Below are positions 54,168 through 63,384 of a DNA stretch of 64,000 nucleotides, in pieces (position 1 is the stretch's first letter; the number at the start of each line of letters is the position of its first letter). The position numbers and the translations under genes are program-made. Under the pieces are notes generated by a model that worked only from the letters and a program-made list of their open reading frames with translations, did no database searches and had not been told where the DNA came from. Where the stretch lies: contig DASPXX010000232.1 in NCBI GenBank assembly GCA_035637095.1, positions 3,507 to 67,506 of the forward strand, in the 5' to 3' direction. Source of the stretch: UBA5704 sp035637095 (lineage in GTDB: Bacteria > Acidobacteriota > Thermoanaerobaculia > Multivoradales > UBA5704).

Positions 54168-57100
54168 TCACGGCAGCTCCCGCACGAACACCCCCACCCC
54201 GTTCCTCAGCTCGCCGGCCAGCTCCTTCAGCCGCGCGTGGTGGGTGAAGAGGATGACCTGGGTCTTCTTGGCGAGGTCGGCGAGGACTTTGAGGGTGGCG
54301 GCGGTCCGGTCGTCGTCGAAGTTGATCAGGATGTCGTCGACGATGAAGGGGAGCGGCTCGGCGTGGGCGAGGTAGCGCTCGAGAGTGGCGAGACGCAGGG
54401 AAAGATAGAGCTGGTCGCGCGTGCCGGAGCTCATCCCCTCGACCCGGACCTTCTTCCCTCCCTCGCGCACCCCCACCAGGACAGGCTCGTCCTCGCGGTC
54501 GTAATCGGTCTGCAGGCCGCGGTAGCGCCCGAGGGTCAGAGCCGTGAAGAGGTCTCCGGCGCGGCGCAGGAGCGGCGCCTGGTTCTCGGCGCGGTAACGA
54601 TCGACCTCCCGGCGCAAGACCGCGGCGGCGAGACGGAGGCGGGTGTAGCGCTCCACGTTCTCCCGCAGCGTGGCCAGGATCTCCTGCTCGCGCTCGGCGG
54701 CGCGGGCTGCGGCATCGCCGCCGGTCAGGTGAGCGAGCTCCAATTGCTCCTTCCCCAGCTCTTCCCGCAGGTCGAGCGAGCGCCTCTCCAGCTCTTCGAC
54801 CTCGCGGCCGAGCCGGTCGATCTCGGCCGGCAGGAGATCGCCGTCCACGCCCGCGGCCTCGCGCTCCAGATCGTCCAGGGTCAAGCCCTCTCCGTCCAGG
54901 AGGAGCTCCCTTTCGGTCTCTTCCAGGGCTGCGGCGATTTTCTGGGATTCGGCGGACCTCGCCTCTGCCTCCTCCAGGCCGGCCTCGCCGTCGCAACCGG
55001 CTTCCCGGACGAGGAGAGCGAGCCTCTCTTCCATCGCCCGGCCGGTGGTCCCGGCGTCCCGGATCTCCTCGTCCAGCTTCTGGATGCGTTGGTCGAGGTC
55101 GCGCCGGCGGGTGGCGCGCTGGCGGGCTTCGGCCAAACGGGCATGGAGCTGCACGGCGATCTGGTCGGCGGGCTGGCCGGCGAGGTCGGGAGCGAGCGCC
55201 TCGGCGAGCACGCCGACCGCGGTCTTGAAGGCTTCGATCTCCCGGTCGAGCGCGGCGATACGGACATCCAGACCCGCCGCCTGCTGGAGGCTGCCGAAGG
55301 CGTCGCGAAGGGTCCCGACGAAGTGGGCGACCTCGCCCGGCAGAGCCTGGCGGTCGAAGCCGAAGCCGCGGACGGCCTCCGCCCAGGCCTCCTGCCATTC
55401 CTCCAGGTCCGCCGCCGCCGCGGATTCGGCGTCGCTCGCCGCGGCCAGCTCGGCCTCGGCATCCCGCAGGCCTTCCCCGAGGCGGGCACGCTCGCGCGCT
55501 GCCTCTTCCAGGGCGCGGACGGTCTCTTCGGCGTGGGTGAGGAGGGGCTCCAGGAGATCCGAAGCCGCGGCTTGCTCCGTCACGGCCTTGAGCGCCCGGA
55601 CCAGCGCGGCGTGGTGGCTTCGGCGGTTCTTTTCCAGGGTTTCAACTTGATGCCTCTGGAGGCGCAAGGCCTCGGCTCGGGCGCGGAGCCTCTCGTGGCG
55701 GGCGGCCCAGGCCTGCATTTCTTTGGGCGTCCGCGGGGCGAAGCCGCAGGGGCTCCAGAGCGCGATCCACTCGTCGCGGAGGCAGTCGTCCTGTTGCGCG
55801 ACGGCGGCCTCCTCAGTCTTCAGCGTCTCCAGCGCCTGGACGAGCTGGTCCTGGCGGGCCAGGAGGTGCGCCTGCTTCTGGACGCGGTCGGCCTCGCGGC
55901 GGAGGCGGTCGGCCAGATCGTCGGCTTCCCCCACGGCCTTTTCATAGATGTCGGCCTGACCGTCCGGGATCTCCTCGCCGGCGAGCCAGGCGCGGAGCAG
56001 GAGGTTCCACTCGCGATTCCGCCGGTCGCGCGCGGCGTGCAGCTCGTCCTCGGTGGGCACGGTGCCGGCGCGGCGGATCTCGTCCAGGTCCTGCTCGACG
56101 CCGGCCTGCTCGGTGCTCAGGGCCTTCCCCTGGTCGTCCAGGCCGCGCCGGCGCTCGGCGAGGGCGGCGAAGCTCTCGCGGAAGCGCTCCAGGGTCTCGG
56201 CGGGCGGCACCGGCAGGGCCTCCAGCTCCTCGGCGGAGCCGCTCCACAGACCGAGGCGGGAGAGCTCGATGCGCAGCTGCACCTCGTCGCGGCCGAGGGC
56301 CTCGCCCGCCTCGGCCAGAGCACGGTCCAGGTCTCCCGCCTTGCGGACGGTTTCGGCGCGGCGGCGCAGGGCCGACGGATCACGCGGCTCCGGACGGGAG
56401 GCCAGGGCGTCGCGGGTGGCGGCGAGCCGGCGCTCCGCCTGCTGCAGATCGCGGCGCGCCTGCTTGCGGCCGGCGTCCAGCTCCTGGCGACGTTGAGCAA
56501 GCTCCTGGATCCGCTGCCAGCGCTCCAGGGCGGGGCGCAGCGCCTCGGCCTCGTCCAAGGTCAGGCCGGGGCGGATGTCCTCCAGCAGCTCCTCGGCGCG
56601 GACGCGCAGCTCGCCGCGCTCGGCGAGCAGGCGGTTGCGGCTCTTCTGGTCCTCCTCGAATTTGCGCACCCCCTGGTGGAGCGCCTCGATGGTCTCCGCC
56701 CGATCGAGAACGTCGCGGGGGACCTCCAGGCCCGTGGCCTCGTCGCGCAGCCCGGCGAGATCCATCTCGGCGCGGGATCGCCTCTCGCGGGCGGAACGGA
56801 GGGCGTCCTGGACCTCGCGCCGCCGCTCCGGGAAACCGGCGGGCAGCACAACCACCTCGCCCAGGGCCTCGCGCCGGGTGAGCCAGCCGCGCCGGTTGGC
56901 CAGGCGCGGCAGGGCGCGGCGCAGGCGGGCAAGCCGGTTGCGCTCGGTCTTCCACCCGGCCAGCCGGCTTTCCAATTCGGACGATTCCCCGCGTCTCTTC
57001 TCCAGCTCCCTCCGCCGGCCGTCCCACTCGCGGCCGGAGAGGGAGTGCTCGGCTAGCTCGCGCTTCGTCTTCTGGTGCTCGGCGAGGCCCAAGTTGATCG

Positions 57101-57644
57101 CCTTGACCTGGCCGCGCGGCCGGAACAGGGCGTCGGCCTCTTCGTCGAGCGAGCCCAAGACCTTGCGCAGGTTGCGCGTGCCGAGGCCCGCGGCGAACAG
57201 GGCCTGCCCCACGTCCCCCTTCTGCTCCAGCAGCTCCTGGCCCCCCTGGAGGAGGGCGTCATGGTCGATGCCGAAGAGGGTGGCGAAGAGCTTCTCGTCG
57301 ATCCCGCGCAGGCAGCGGTCGAGGAGCCCGTCGTCGAGCGGGCTCTCGTCGTCCGCGGCGAGGAGCGTGCTCTTCTGCCCCTTGCGGCGCAGGAACGCGA
57401 GCTCGCTGCCGTCGGCGAGGCGGAGCCGCCCGCCGACGCGCAGCTGGTCATAGGAATGAAGGAAGTCGTCGCCGGTCTGCTTGGGGAAGCCGTAGAGCAG
57501 GGCGCGGAGGGCGCGCAGGGCCGAGCTCTTCCCCGCCTCGTTGGGGCCGAAGACGAGATGCAGCCCCGGTTCTCCGCCCGACAGGTCGAGCCGGCGCTCG
57601 GTGAACGGGCCGAAGGCCTTCAAATAGAGCTCGAGGAGCCTCAC
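54168..57644 (-). CDS. YhaN/SbcC-like coiled-coil ATPase
   Basis: 1158 residues from a GTG overlapping the nuclease gene's stop (GTGA). Walker A is GPNEAGKS (33-40). Long coiled coils fill about 190-1000. The C-terminus has the ABC signature GMSSGTRDQLYLSLRLA and Walker B LPFIVDDILINFDDDR, then the H-loop FTHHARL. No Zn-hook CxxC is seen at the coiled-coil centre, which suits YhaN rather than SbcC/Rad50. With its partner it would form a DNA-end processing complex. Confidence 0.9.
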   Translation of the reverse strand: MRLLELYLKAFGPFTERRLDLSGGEPGLHLVFGPNEAGKSSALRALRALLYGFPKQTGDDFLHSYDQLRVGGRLRLADGSELAFLRRKGQKSTLLAADDESPLDDGLLDRCLRGIDEKLFATLFGIDHDALLQGGQELLEQKGDVGQALFAAGLGTRNLRKVLGSLDEEADALFRPRGQVKAINLGLAEHQKTKRELAEHSLSGREWDGRRRELEKRRGESSELESRLAGWKTERNRLARLRRALPRLANRRGWLTRREALGEVVVLPAGFPERRREVQDALRSARERRSRAEMDLAGLRDEATGLEVPRDVLDRAETIEALHQGVRKFEEDQKSRNRLLAERGELRVRAEELLEDIRPGLTLDEAEALRPALERWQRIQELAQRRQELDAGRKQARRDLQQAERRLAATRDALASRPEPRDPSALRRRAETVRKAGDLDRALAEAGEALGRDEVQLRIELSRLGLWSGSAEELEALPVPPAETLERFRESFAALAERRRGLDDQGKALSTEQAGVEQDLDEIRRAGTVPTEDELHAARDRRNREWNLLLRAWLAGEEIPDGQADIYEKAVGEADDLADRLRREADRVQKQAHLLARQDQLVQALETLKTEEAAVAQQDDCLRDEWIALWSPCGFAPRTPKEMQAWAARHERLRARAEALRLQRHQVETLEKNRRSHHAALVRALKAVTEQAAASDLLEPLLTHAEETVRALEEAARERARLGEGLRDAEAELAAASDAESAAAADLEEWQEAWAEAVRGFGFDRQALPGEVAHFVGTLRDAFGSLQQAAGLDVRIAALDREIEAFKTAVGVLAEALAPDLAGQPADQIAVQLHARLAEARQRATRRRDLDQRIQKLDEEIRDAGTTGRAMEERLALLVREAGCDGEAGLEEAEARSAESQKIAAALEETERELLLDGEGLTLDDLEREAAGVDGDLLPAEIDRLGREVEELERRSLDLREELGKEQLELAHLTGGDAAARAAEREQEILATLRENVERYTRLRLAAAVLRREVDRYRAENQAPLLRRAGDLFTALTLGRYRGLQTDYDREDEPVLVGVREGGKKVRVEGMSSGTRDQLYLSLRLATLERYLAHAEPLPFIVDDILINFDDDRTAATLKVLADLAKKTQVILFTHHARLKELAGELRNGVGVFVRELP

Positions 57645-58906
57645 GCCTCCAGCGTCTCCGGAGCGGCCAGCAGGCGCGCGAGCAGCAGGTCCCGGGCTTC
57701 GTCGAGGAGGGAGCGCAACCGCTCCGGATCGCCGGGCCGGGCGGCCTCGCCCTCCGCGAACAGCTCGGGCGGGAGCTTGCGTTCGAGGTCGGCGAAGCTC
57801 TCGGCGAGCGCCGCCAGCGCGGCCTCGTCCGCGGCGAGCTCGCGGACGGTGTGCAGGAGGCCGCCCAGGGCGTCGTCCCGCTCCAGGACGGCGAGGTCGG
57901 CGGCGCGGCGGGTGCGCACCTGAACCTTCTCGATCCACAGCGAGCCGTCGCCGAAGCCGGAAGCGATGCCGCGGATCTCGGCGATCCAGCGCTCCGGATC
58001 GGCGGCGAGGTCGTCGTGGACCGGGCAGGCGCCCTCCAGGCGGATGCGCGCCGCCAGAGGGCGGCCGTCCGCGGCGTCGAGCGCCTTTTCGAGCGCCTGC
58101 TGGATGCGGTCGAGCGCCTCGCCGGTCCCCGCCACGCCGGCCAGGCTCACGGGACAAGTAGCCCAGCGGAAGACATCCAGATCGCGATGCTCGGCGCGGA
58201 CCACCTCGCGCCCCTCGACGGTCACCAGCGTCGCTCCCTTGGCGCCGGTCTCGCGGGCATGCCGCCCCTGGAGGTTGCCGGGAAAGACGATCCAGGGATC
58301 GCGGGAGACCACCTCGCGGACGTGGACGTGGCCGAGCGCCCAAAATTGATAGCCGCGGGAGCGCAGGCCGTCGACCGAGCAGGGAGCGTAGGCGGCGTGC
58401 CCCTCGCGCCCGTCGAGGCTGGTATGGAGCAGGCCGATGTTGAACAGGTGCGGCACGGCCGCGGGATAGCCGGCCGACAGGTCCTCGGTCACCGCGACGC
58501 TCGCGAATCCCTGGCCATGAAGGGCGACGCCGAGATCCTCCAGAACGGCCGTCTCCGGCCGCTTCGTGGAGAACACCTTCACATTGTCCGGGGGCCGCAG
58601 GACCCGGGTGATCTGGCTCGCGGCGTCGTGATTGCCGGCGATGACGAACGCGCGGATGTCCGCCTCGCGCAGGCGGTTCATCTGGGAGACGAAGAAGAGG
58701 CCGGTGTTGTAGTCCTTCCAGTCGCCGTCATAGAGGTCGCCCGCGAGGAGCACGAAGGCGACCTCCTCCTCGATCGCCAGGTCGACCAGCCGCTCGAACG
58801 CCCGCCGCGTCGCCCCGCGGATCTCCCCCACCGGCGCCCCCTCGTAGCGTTCGAGACCGCGGAGAGGGCTGTCGAGGTGGATGTCGGCGGCGTGGAGGAA
58901 TTTCAC
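57641..58906 (-). CDS. YhaO/SbcD-like metallophosphoesterase nuclease
   Basis: 421 residues, MKFLHAADIHLDSPLRGLER at the start. All phosphoesterase motifs are present: DIH (8-10), GDLYD, GNHD, a later His in GLLHTS, and GHVH. It continues into a capping domain, with the C-terminal helical part contacting the ATPase. This is the nuclease subunit of the complex with the overlapping downstream gene. It cuts DNA ends in an ATP-controlled way in related systems. Confidence 0.92.
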   Translation of the reverse strand: MKFLHAADIHLDSPLRGLERYEGAPVGEIRGATRRAFERLVDLAIEEEVAFVLLAGDLYDGDWKDYNTGLFFVSQMNRLREADIRAFVIAGNHDAASQITRVLRPPDNVKVFSTKRPETAVLEDLGVALHGQGFASVAVTEDLSAGYPAAVPHLFNIGLLHTSLDGREGHAAYAPCSVDGLRSRGYQFWALGHVHVREVVSRDPWIVFPGNLQGRHARETGAKGATLVTVEGREVVRAEHRDLDVFRWATCPVSLAGVAGTGEALDRIQQALEKALDAADGRPLAARIRLEGACPVHDDLAADPERWIAEIRGIASGFGDGSLWIEKVQVRTRRAADLAVLERDDALGGLLHTVRELAADEAALAALAESFADLERKLPPELFAEGEAARPGDPERLRSLLDEARDLLLARLLAAPETLEA

Positions 58907-58957
58907 GGAGAAAGAGTACCGCAGGCTCCTGCCACGCCGAGCACCTCTTCGAGGTCG

Positions 58958-61900
58958 TTACTGCCAGTCCCCCGTGAGCTGGAACGCCGCCCAGTGGAAA
59001 GGGTGGGAGGGCCCGGCCTTCTCCCGGATGTGGTCGATCTGCGCTGCTCGCAAGGCCTCGTCCTTCGACATGCCGCTGTGAAGATACCCGTAGAAGCTCT
59101 TCATGAAACCGGCGGTGGAGCGATCAGCGACTCCCCACAGCGAGGCGAGAACCGAGCGCGCACCGGCGTACTGGAAAGCGCGCGTCAGCCCGACGAGGCC
59201 TTCCCCCGCCGTCTCCCGGCCCAGGCCCGTGTCACACGCCGAGAGGGTCACCAGATCGGCATCCAGCCGCACGCTCTGGAAGATCTCCCAGGCCTGGAGA
59301 AGGCCGTTGTCCTTGCCTTCGGCCAGTTTCTCAGGCTGTGTGAAGACCAGGGCCGAGTTGAGCGGGAATTGTTCGTCGAGCACGCCGTGGCAGGCGAAGT
59401 GGACGAGGCGCGCCTCCCGCCCGATGGACTTGGCTCTCTCTTCCGTCGCATCGCGGCCGAGGTAGATCTCGGCCTGGGGGTAGAGGGTGGCAATGGACTT
59501 CACCTCGTCGCCGCTCGAGGGAAGGGGCCGGAGGGTCAACCCGCGCCGGACGGCCTCCCGGACTTCCGGGTCGGCGGCGGCGTCCGGCGTCAGAGGCCGG
59601 TAGACGGGATCGCCGAAGGCGACGAGACGCTCCTCGCCGTGAGCCCGCCGGGGCGGGCGCGATTTTGCCAGCTCCGCGTAGACGGTGGCGGAAAGCACGG
59701 AATGGATCGGCTTCCACTCGACGAGATAGTGGCCCCCCCGCACCAGCGCGGCAAAGGGCAGGGTGTCGAGCGGCCCATGGGGTGAGAAGAGGATGCGTTG
59801 CGCCCCGGCGATCTGCGCCTCGGCCGGGCGGACCAGGAGATCGTAGAGCCGCCGCGCCAGGGCCTGGAGCTCCACGGGTTCGGAGCCCGGGTTTTTCAGG
59901 ACGAGACGGAAGCTCTCCACCTGGTCGCGCAGACTCGTCGCGCCGAGAGCGATGGGAAAGACCGACAGGCCGGAGCCCTTCACATTCGCGGATTGAACGA
60001 CGAACAGCCAGGACCTCTCCGCGCCCACCGCGTACTCGAGAAGCACGGTCCCCGGGTCGAGGGCCGCGCGGGCGCCCGCCAGGTCGAGCGGCGCGGGATC
60101 GTGGAGAGCGGCGGCGCGGGGCGACTCCTGGCGTATCCGGGCCAGGATCTCCTCCTGGCGGGACCGCAGGTCGCGGAGCTCGCCGGTGAGCCGCCCGATC
60201 GCGGCGTCGTCCCGGCCGGCGCTCAGCGGCGCGAACTCCGACTGGACGCGGTCGTACTCGGCATTGACGCGCCTGCGCTCGGCCGCGAGCTCCGGCGGCA
60301 GGTCCGAGAGGCGGAGGTCCCGTTCGGCGAGAAGCTCGAGGAAGGAGCGTGCACGCCCTTTCTCCAGGACGTGGAATGCCTCCACAGGCCGGCCGAGCTT
60401 GATCAGACCCTCCAGGCAAGCCTGGTAGGTATCGGCGAAAACGGCCACGAACGAGGTCTTCGCTTCCGGAGTGCCCCCGAGCCGGGCCCACTGGCGGTCG
60501 AGGATGTCGACGGCGTGGCAGAGGTCGCTGATCCCTTCCTGAGACCGGCCCATCCGGCGCTCGACGCGGCCGAGGGAGTAGAGCGTTCTGGCCTCTTCGC
60601 CGTTGTTGCCCTCCGGGAAGAGCTTGCGTTGGAGCTTCACGGCCCGGCGCTCGAGCGCGAGGGCTTCCTGCAGGCGCCCGCGCCGGGCGACGATCTCGCC
60701 CAGGTCGCGCAGAACGACGGAGCTCGTCAGGCTCTCGGGCGCTGCTTTCTCGACGGTCGCCAGCGCCTGCCGGAGGAGCCCCTCCGCCGTGGCGAGGCCG
60801 CCGCCATGGTCCGCCTCCACGTCGGCGAGATGTTCCAGGATGTTGGCGATGCGAATGCTTCCCGGCGCCAGCTTTTCCTGGAGCTCCAGCGCGCGCCGCA
60901 GGGAGGTCCGGGCCGTCGCGAAATCGCCTTGCAGGGACGCCATTCTTCCCAGGCTGCTCAGGCTGTCGGCAATCTCCGCTCCGCCCGGGGCGAGCTTCTC
61001 CAGGATGGCCAGGGCCCGCCGGAAGTAGGCTCCGGCCGACTCCAGGTCGCCCCGATTGACGGCGATGTTGCCCAGGCTCGTCAGGATCGACGAGCGATCG
61101 AGCTCGTCGCGCGCCGTCCGTTCCTGGAGCGCCAGGACGTGGAGGAGCAGGTTGTCGGCGGTGGCGAGATCGCCCCGTTGCACCGCGACGTTCGCCAGGT
61201 TGGTCAGGCAACCGACAACGTGGAGGCCTTCGGGAAGGGTCTTCTCATAGGTGGCGATAGCCTGCCGGAACAAGCTTTCCGCGCTCTCCAGGTCGCCGCG
61301 GTCCCAGGCGAGGTTGCCGAGAGACTGGAGAAACCGGCCGTGGTCGAGACTGTCCGGAGCCAGCCGCCGCAGGATCTGCTCGCCCCGTACGAGATACTCT
61401 TCCGACGCCGCGAGATCGCCGCTCCGGCGCGCCAGCATCCCGAGATAGAGAAGACCTTCCGCGACGGCGGTGGTCCCGGGCGCCAGCTCCTCGCGGATCG
61501 CCAGGGCTTGCTTCAGGAGATCCTCGGCGGCGTCATGGTCGCCCCGCTTCGCAGCGATGATCCCCTGGGAGCCGAGCGACCGCGCAGCGGCCAGGCTCTT
61601 CGGGGCCGTCATCCGGTCGAGCTCCAGGGCCTTCCGGTAGCGCTCGAGCGCCGCGTCCCAGGCGCCACGCACCTGGAACGAATCCCCCCAGACGCGGAGG
61701 AGCTCGGCTGCCGCCGGATGCTCGGACTCCCGCTCCAGATCCGCCAGCGCCTCCTGGTAGGCGGCGTCCGCTTCGGGCCACTTCCCGGCCTTGGCGAGCG
61801 TCCTCGCCAGCCGCTCCAGAAGCCAGCCGGCGAGCCGGCCGTCGCCGGCGGTCCGCGCGGATTGCGCCGCGGATCGCCAGCTGCGCTCGGCGGCTGCGAG

Positions 61901-62329
61901 ATCGCCGGCTTCGACGCTCGCCTTCCCGTCCCGATACAGGGCGGCGAGGTCGGACGGGAGGCCCGGCCGCGCCTCGACCCCCCAGGCCGACGCCGTCAGG
62001 GTCCAGACCCTCTCTTCCTCTCCGCGCTTCCCCCGCAGAGCGACGGCCCGCCGCGGAGACTCCTCGATCTCCAGAGGCAGCAGGTCGTACGGAGAGCGAA
62101 CCGCGCCGCTCGCGGGCTGCGGGAAGGCGGGAGGAGAGGCGGCACAAGACCATGAACGGATGACGTCCCCCGGCTCCAGGCCGGCCGTCGCTCCCGTCGA
62201 TGCCGGAGTCACCTTTTCGACCACCACACCGGCCTCCGGAAGATCCCCGGTGTCCAGGCGCTCGGCCGCGACGAGGGTATGGGGCGCCAGGACGAGGAGG
62301 GCCGCGGACAGCACAAGGCGGGGATACAT
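58958..62329 (-). CDS. Exported PDZ-TPR-CHAT protease
   Basis: 1123 residues from an ATG at 62329. A signal peptide (MYPRLVLSAALLVLAPHTLV) is followed by a PDZ-like region (EKVTPASTGATAGLEPGDVI), about ten TPR units between 150 and 640, and a CHAT caspase-like peptidase domain with His981 (VHFACHG) and Cys1032 (LSACDTG). Both catalytic residues are intact. CHAT proteins usually work inside the cell, so the apparent signal peptide is notable. No gasdermin or other obvious substrate gene is near. Confidence 0.88.
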   Translation of the reverse strand: MYPRLVLSAALLVLAPHTLVAAERLDTGDLPEAGVVVEKVTPASTGATAGLEPGDVIRSWSCAASPPAFPQPASGAVRSPYDLLPLEIEESPRRAVALRGKRGEEERVWTLTASAWGVEARPGLPSDLAALYRDGKASVEAGDLAAAERSWRSAAQSARTAGDGRLAGWLLERLARTLAKAGKWPEADAAYQEALADLERESEHPAAAELLRVWGDSFQVRGAWDAALERYRKALELDRMTAPKSLAAARSLGSQGIIAAKRGDHDAAEDLLKQALAIREELAPGTTAVAEGLLYLGMLARRSGDLAASEEYLVRGEQILRRLAPDSLDHGRFLQSLGNLAWDRGDLESAESLFRQAIATYEKTLPEGLHVVGCLTNLANVAVQRGDLATADNLLLHVLALQERTARDELDRSSILTSLGNIAVNRGDLESAGAYFRRALAILEKLAPGGAEIADSLSSLGRMASLQGDFATARTSLRRALELQEKLAPGSIRIANILEHLADVEADHGGGLATAEGLLRQALATVEKAAPESLTSSVVLRDLGEIVARRGRLQEALALERRAVKLQRKLFPEGNNGEEARTLYSLGRVERRMGRSQEGISDLCHAVDILDRQWARLGGTPEAKTSFVAVFADTYQACLEGLIKLGRPVEAFHVLEKGRARSFLELLAERDLRLSDLPPELAAERRRVNAEYDRVQSEFAPLSAGRDDAAIGRLTGELRDLRSRQEEILARIRQESPRAAALHDPAPLDLAGARAALDPGTVLLEYAVGAERSWLFVVQSANVKGSGLSVFPIALGATSLRDQVESFRLVLKNPGSEPVELQALARRLYDLLVRPAEAQIAGAQRILFSPHGPLDTLPFAALVRGGHYLVEWKPIHSVLSATVYAELAKSRPPRRAHGEERLVAFGDPVYRPLTPDAAADPEVREAVRRGLTLRPLPSSGDEVKSIATLYPQAEIYLGRDATEERAKSIGREARLVHFACHGVLDEQFPLNSALVFTQPEKLAEGKDNGLLQAWEIFQSVRLDADLVTLSACDTGLGRETAGEGLVGLTRAFQYAGARSVLASLWGVADRSTAGFMKSFYGYLHSGMSKDEALRAAQIDHIREKAGPSHPFHWAAFQLTGDWQ

Positions 62330-62457
62330 CAAGAGAAGGATAGCGGACCCGGGCGCCGCCGGGAGAAGGGTTAGTTTTAGGGGATAGAATGAAGGCACCC
62401 CGATCCGGGAGTTCCCGGATCTCGATCCCCATGGTATCCCCCAGGAGGAATCTGCCC

Positions 62458-63030
62458 ATGGCTGTCGCGGCTGTCGAAACCCATCGCTGGACCCGAGAGG
62501 AATACGAGCGCATGGCCGCCAAGGGGCTCTTTGCGCCCGACGTCCGGGTGGAGCTGGTCGACGGAATCGTCTACGACATGACACCGCAGGGAAGCTTCCA
62601 CAGCGCAGGCGTTTGCGCTTGTCAGAAGAGCCTGGAAAAGATTTTCAGGGACGGCCATCACGTGAGGGTGCTGATGCCTCTCGCGCTCGGGGACTGCTCG
62701 GAACCGGAGCCCGACATCGCGGTCGTCCGAGGGAGCTATGAGGACTACGCCTTTGCCCAGCCCACGGCGGCGGTGCTCATCGTCGAGGTGGGGGACAAGT
62801 CCCTCTCGTATGATCGGAAGCAGAAGATTCCCGACTACGCCCGGACCGGCGTTCCCGAGGCCTGGTTGATGAATCTGAAGGCGGCGGTCCTCGAGGTCTA
62901 CCGCGATCCTGTCGACGGGGTCTATCAGACCCGGCTCAAATTCCGCATCGGCGACAAGGTCTCCCCGCTCGCCAGGCCCGCGGCAGAGATCGCGGTGGCT
63001 GATCTCTTCTTCTGGAGGCGGGGAAAATGA
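62458..63030 (+). CDS. Uma2-family (DUF820) PD-(D/E)xK nuclease-like protein
   Basis: 190 residues. The ATG at 62458 is chosen for the AGGAGG site nine bases upstream. The family pattern is clear: EEYERMAAKGLF, VELVDGIVYDM, EPEPDIAVVRG, VLIVEVGDKSLSYDRKQKIP and YARTGVPEAWLMNL; Asp, Glu and Lys of the restriction-endonuclease-like core are present. Uma2 proteins are abundant in some genomes with no agreed function. Its stop overlaps the start of the repeat array. Confidence 0.88.
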   Translation: MAVAAVETHRWTREEYERMAAKGLFAPDVRVELVDGIVYDMTPQGSFHSAGVCACQKSLEKIFRDGHHVRVLMPLALGDCSEPEPDIAVVRGSYEDYAFAQPTAAVLIVEVGDKSLSYDRKQKIPDYARTGVPEAWLMNLKAAVLEVYRDPVDGVYQTRLKFRIGDKVSPLARPAAEIAVADLFFWRRGK

Positions 63031-63062
63031 CAGCCCCGGCAGGGAGAAGCCCCCTATTTCCG

Positions 63063-63270
63063 GGTACAGGCCTCTCCCTGGCAGGGAAACTCATTCCGAT
63101 TCGAGGTACAGGCCTGTACCTGTCGGGGAGAGGCCTCTCCCTACAAGGTACCGGCCTTTCCCTGCGAGGGAGCGCCTTCTCCCTTCGAGGTACCGGCCTC
63201 TCCCTTCGAGGTACAGGCCTCTCCCTTCGAGGGAGACCCCTCTCCCCGCCAGGTACAGACCTCTCCCTTT
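63063..63270. repeat. 21-bp tandem array of palindromic units
   Basis: About ten 21-base units alternate GGTAC(A/C)GGCCTCTCCCTTCGA with GGGAGAGGCCTCTCCCTACAA. Neighbouring units build perfect palindromes, such as AGGTACAGGCCTGTACCT (63104-63121) and GGGAGAGGCCTCTCCC (63126-63141). An open frame runs through it on both strands because 21 is a multiple of three, but it has only repeat-encoded residues. The rest of 63031-63384 holds no gene; the TIR gene's upstream region lies here. Confidence 0.85.
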
Positions 63271-63384
63271 GAGGGGAACCGTTCCCCTCGTCTTGCGGCC
63301 GTCCGGGCAGTGGGGGGAAGGCTCGCTGGGATAGCGGCCACCAGCGCGGTAGAATCTCAGCGATCCCCGGAACACCCGATCTCT

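Noticed and set aside
53839..54375. Intact small dehydrogenase gene
   Set aside because: Alignment to 45647-46615 shows a stop at codon 10, loss of the NAD-binding domain and a frame change; it is a pseudogene.
63027..63272. Short frame through the 21-bp array starting with ATGA overlap to the Uma2 gene
   Set aside because: Entirely repeat-encoded, equally open on the other strand, and its overlap with the Uma2 stop can arise by chance.
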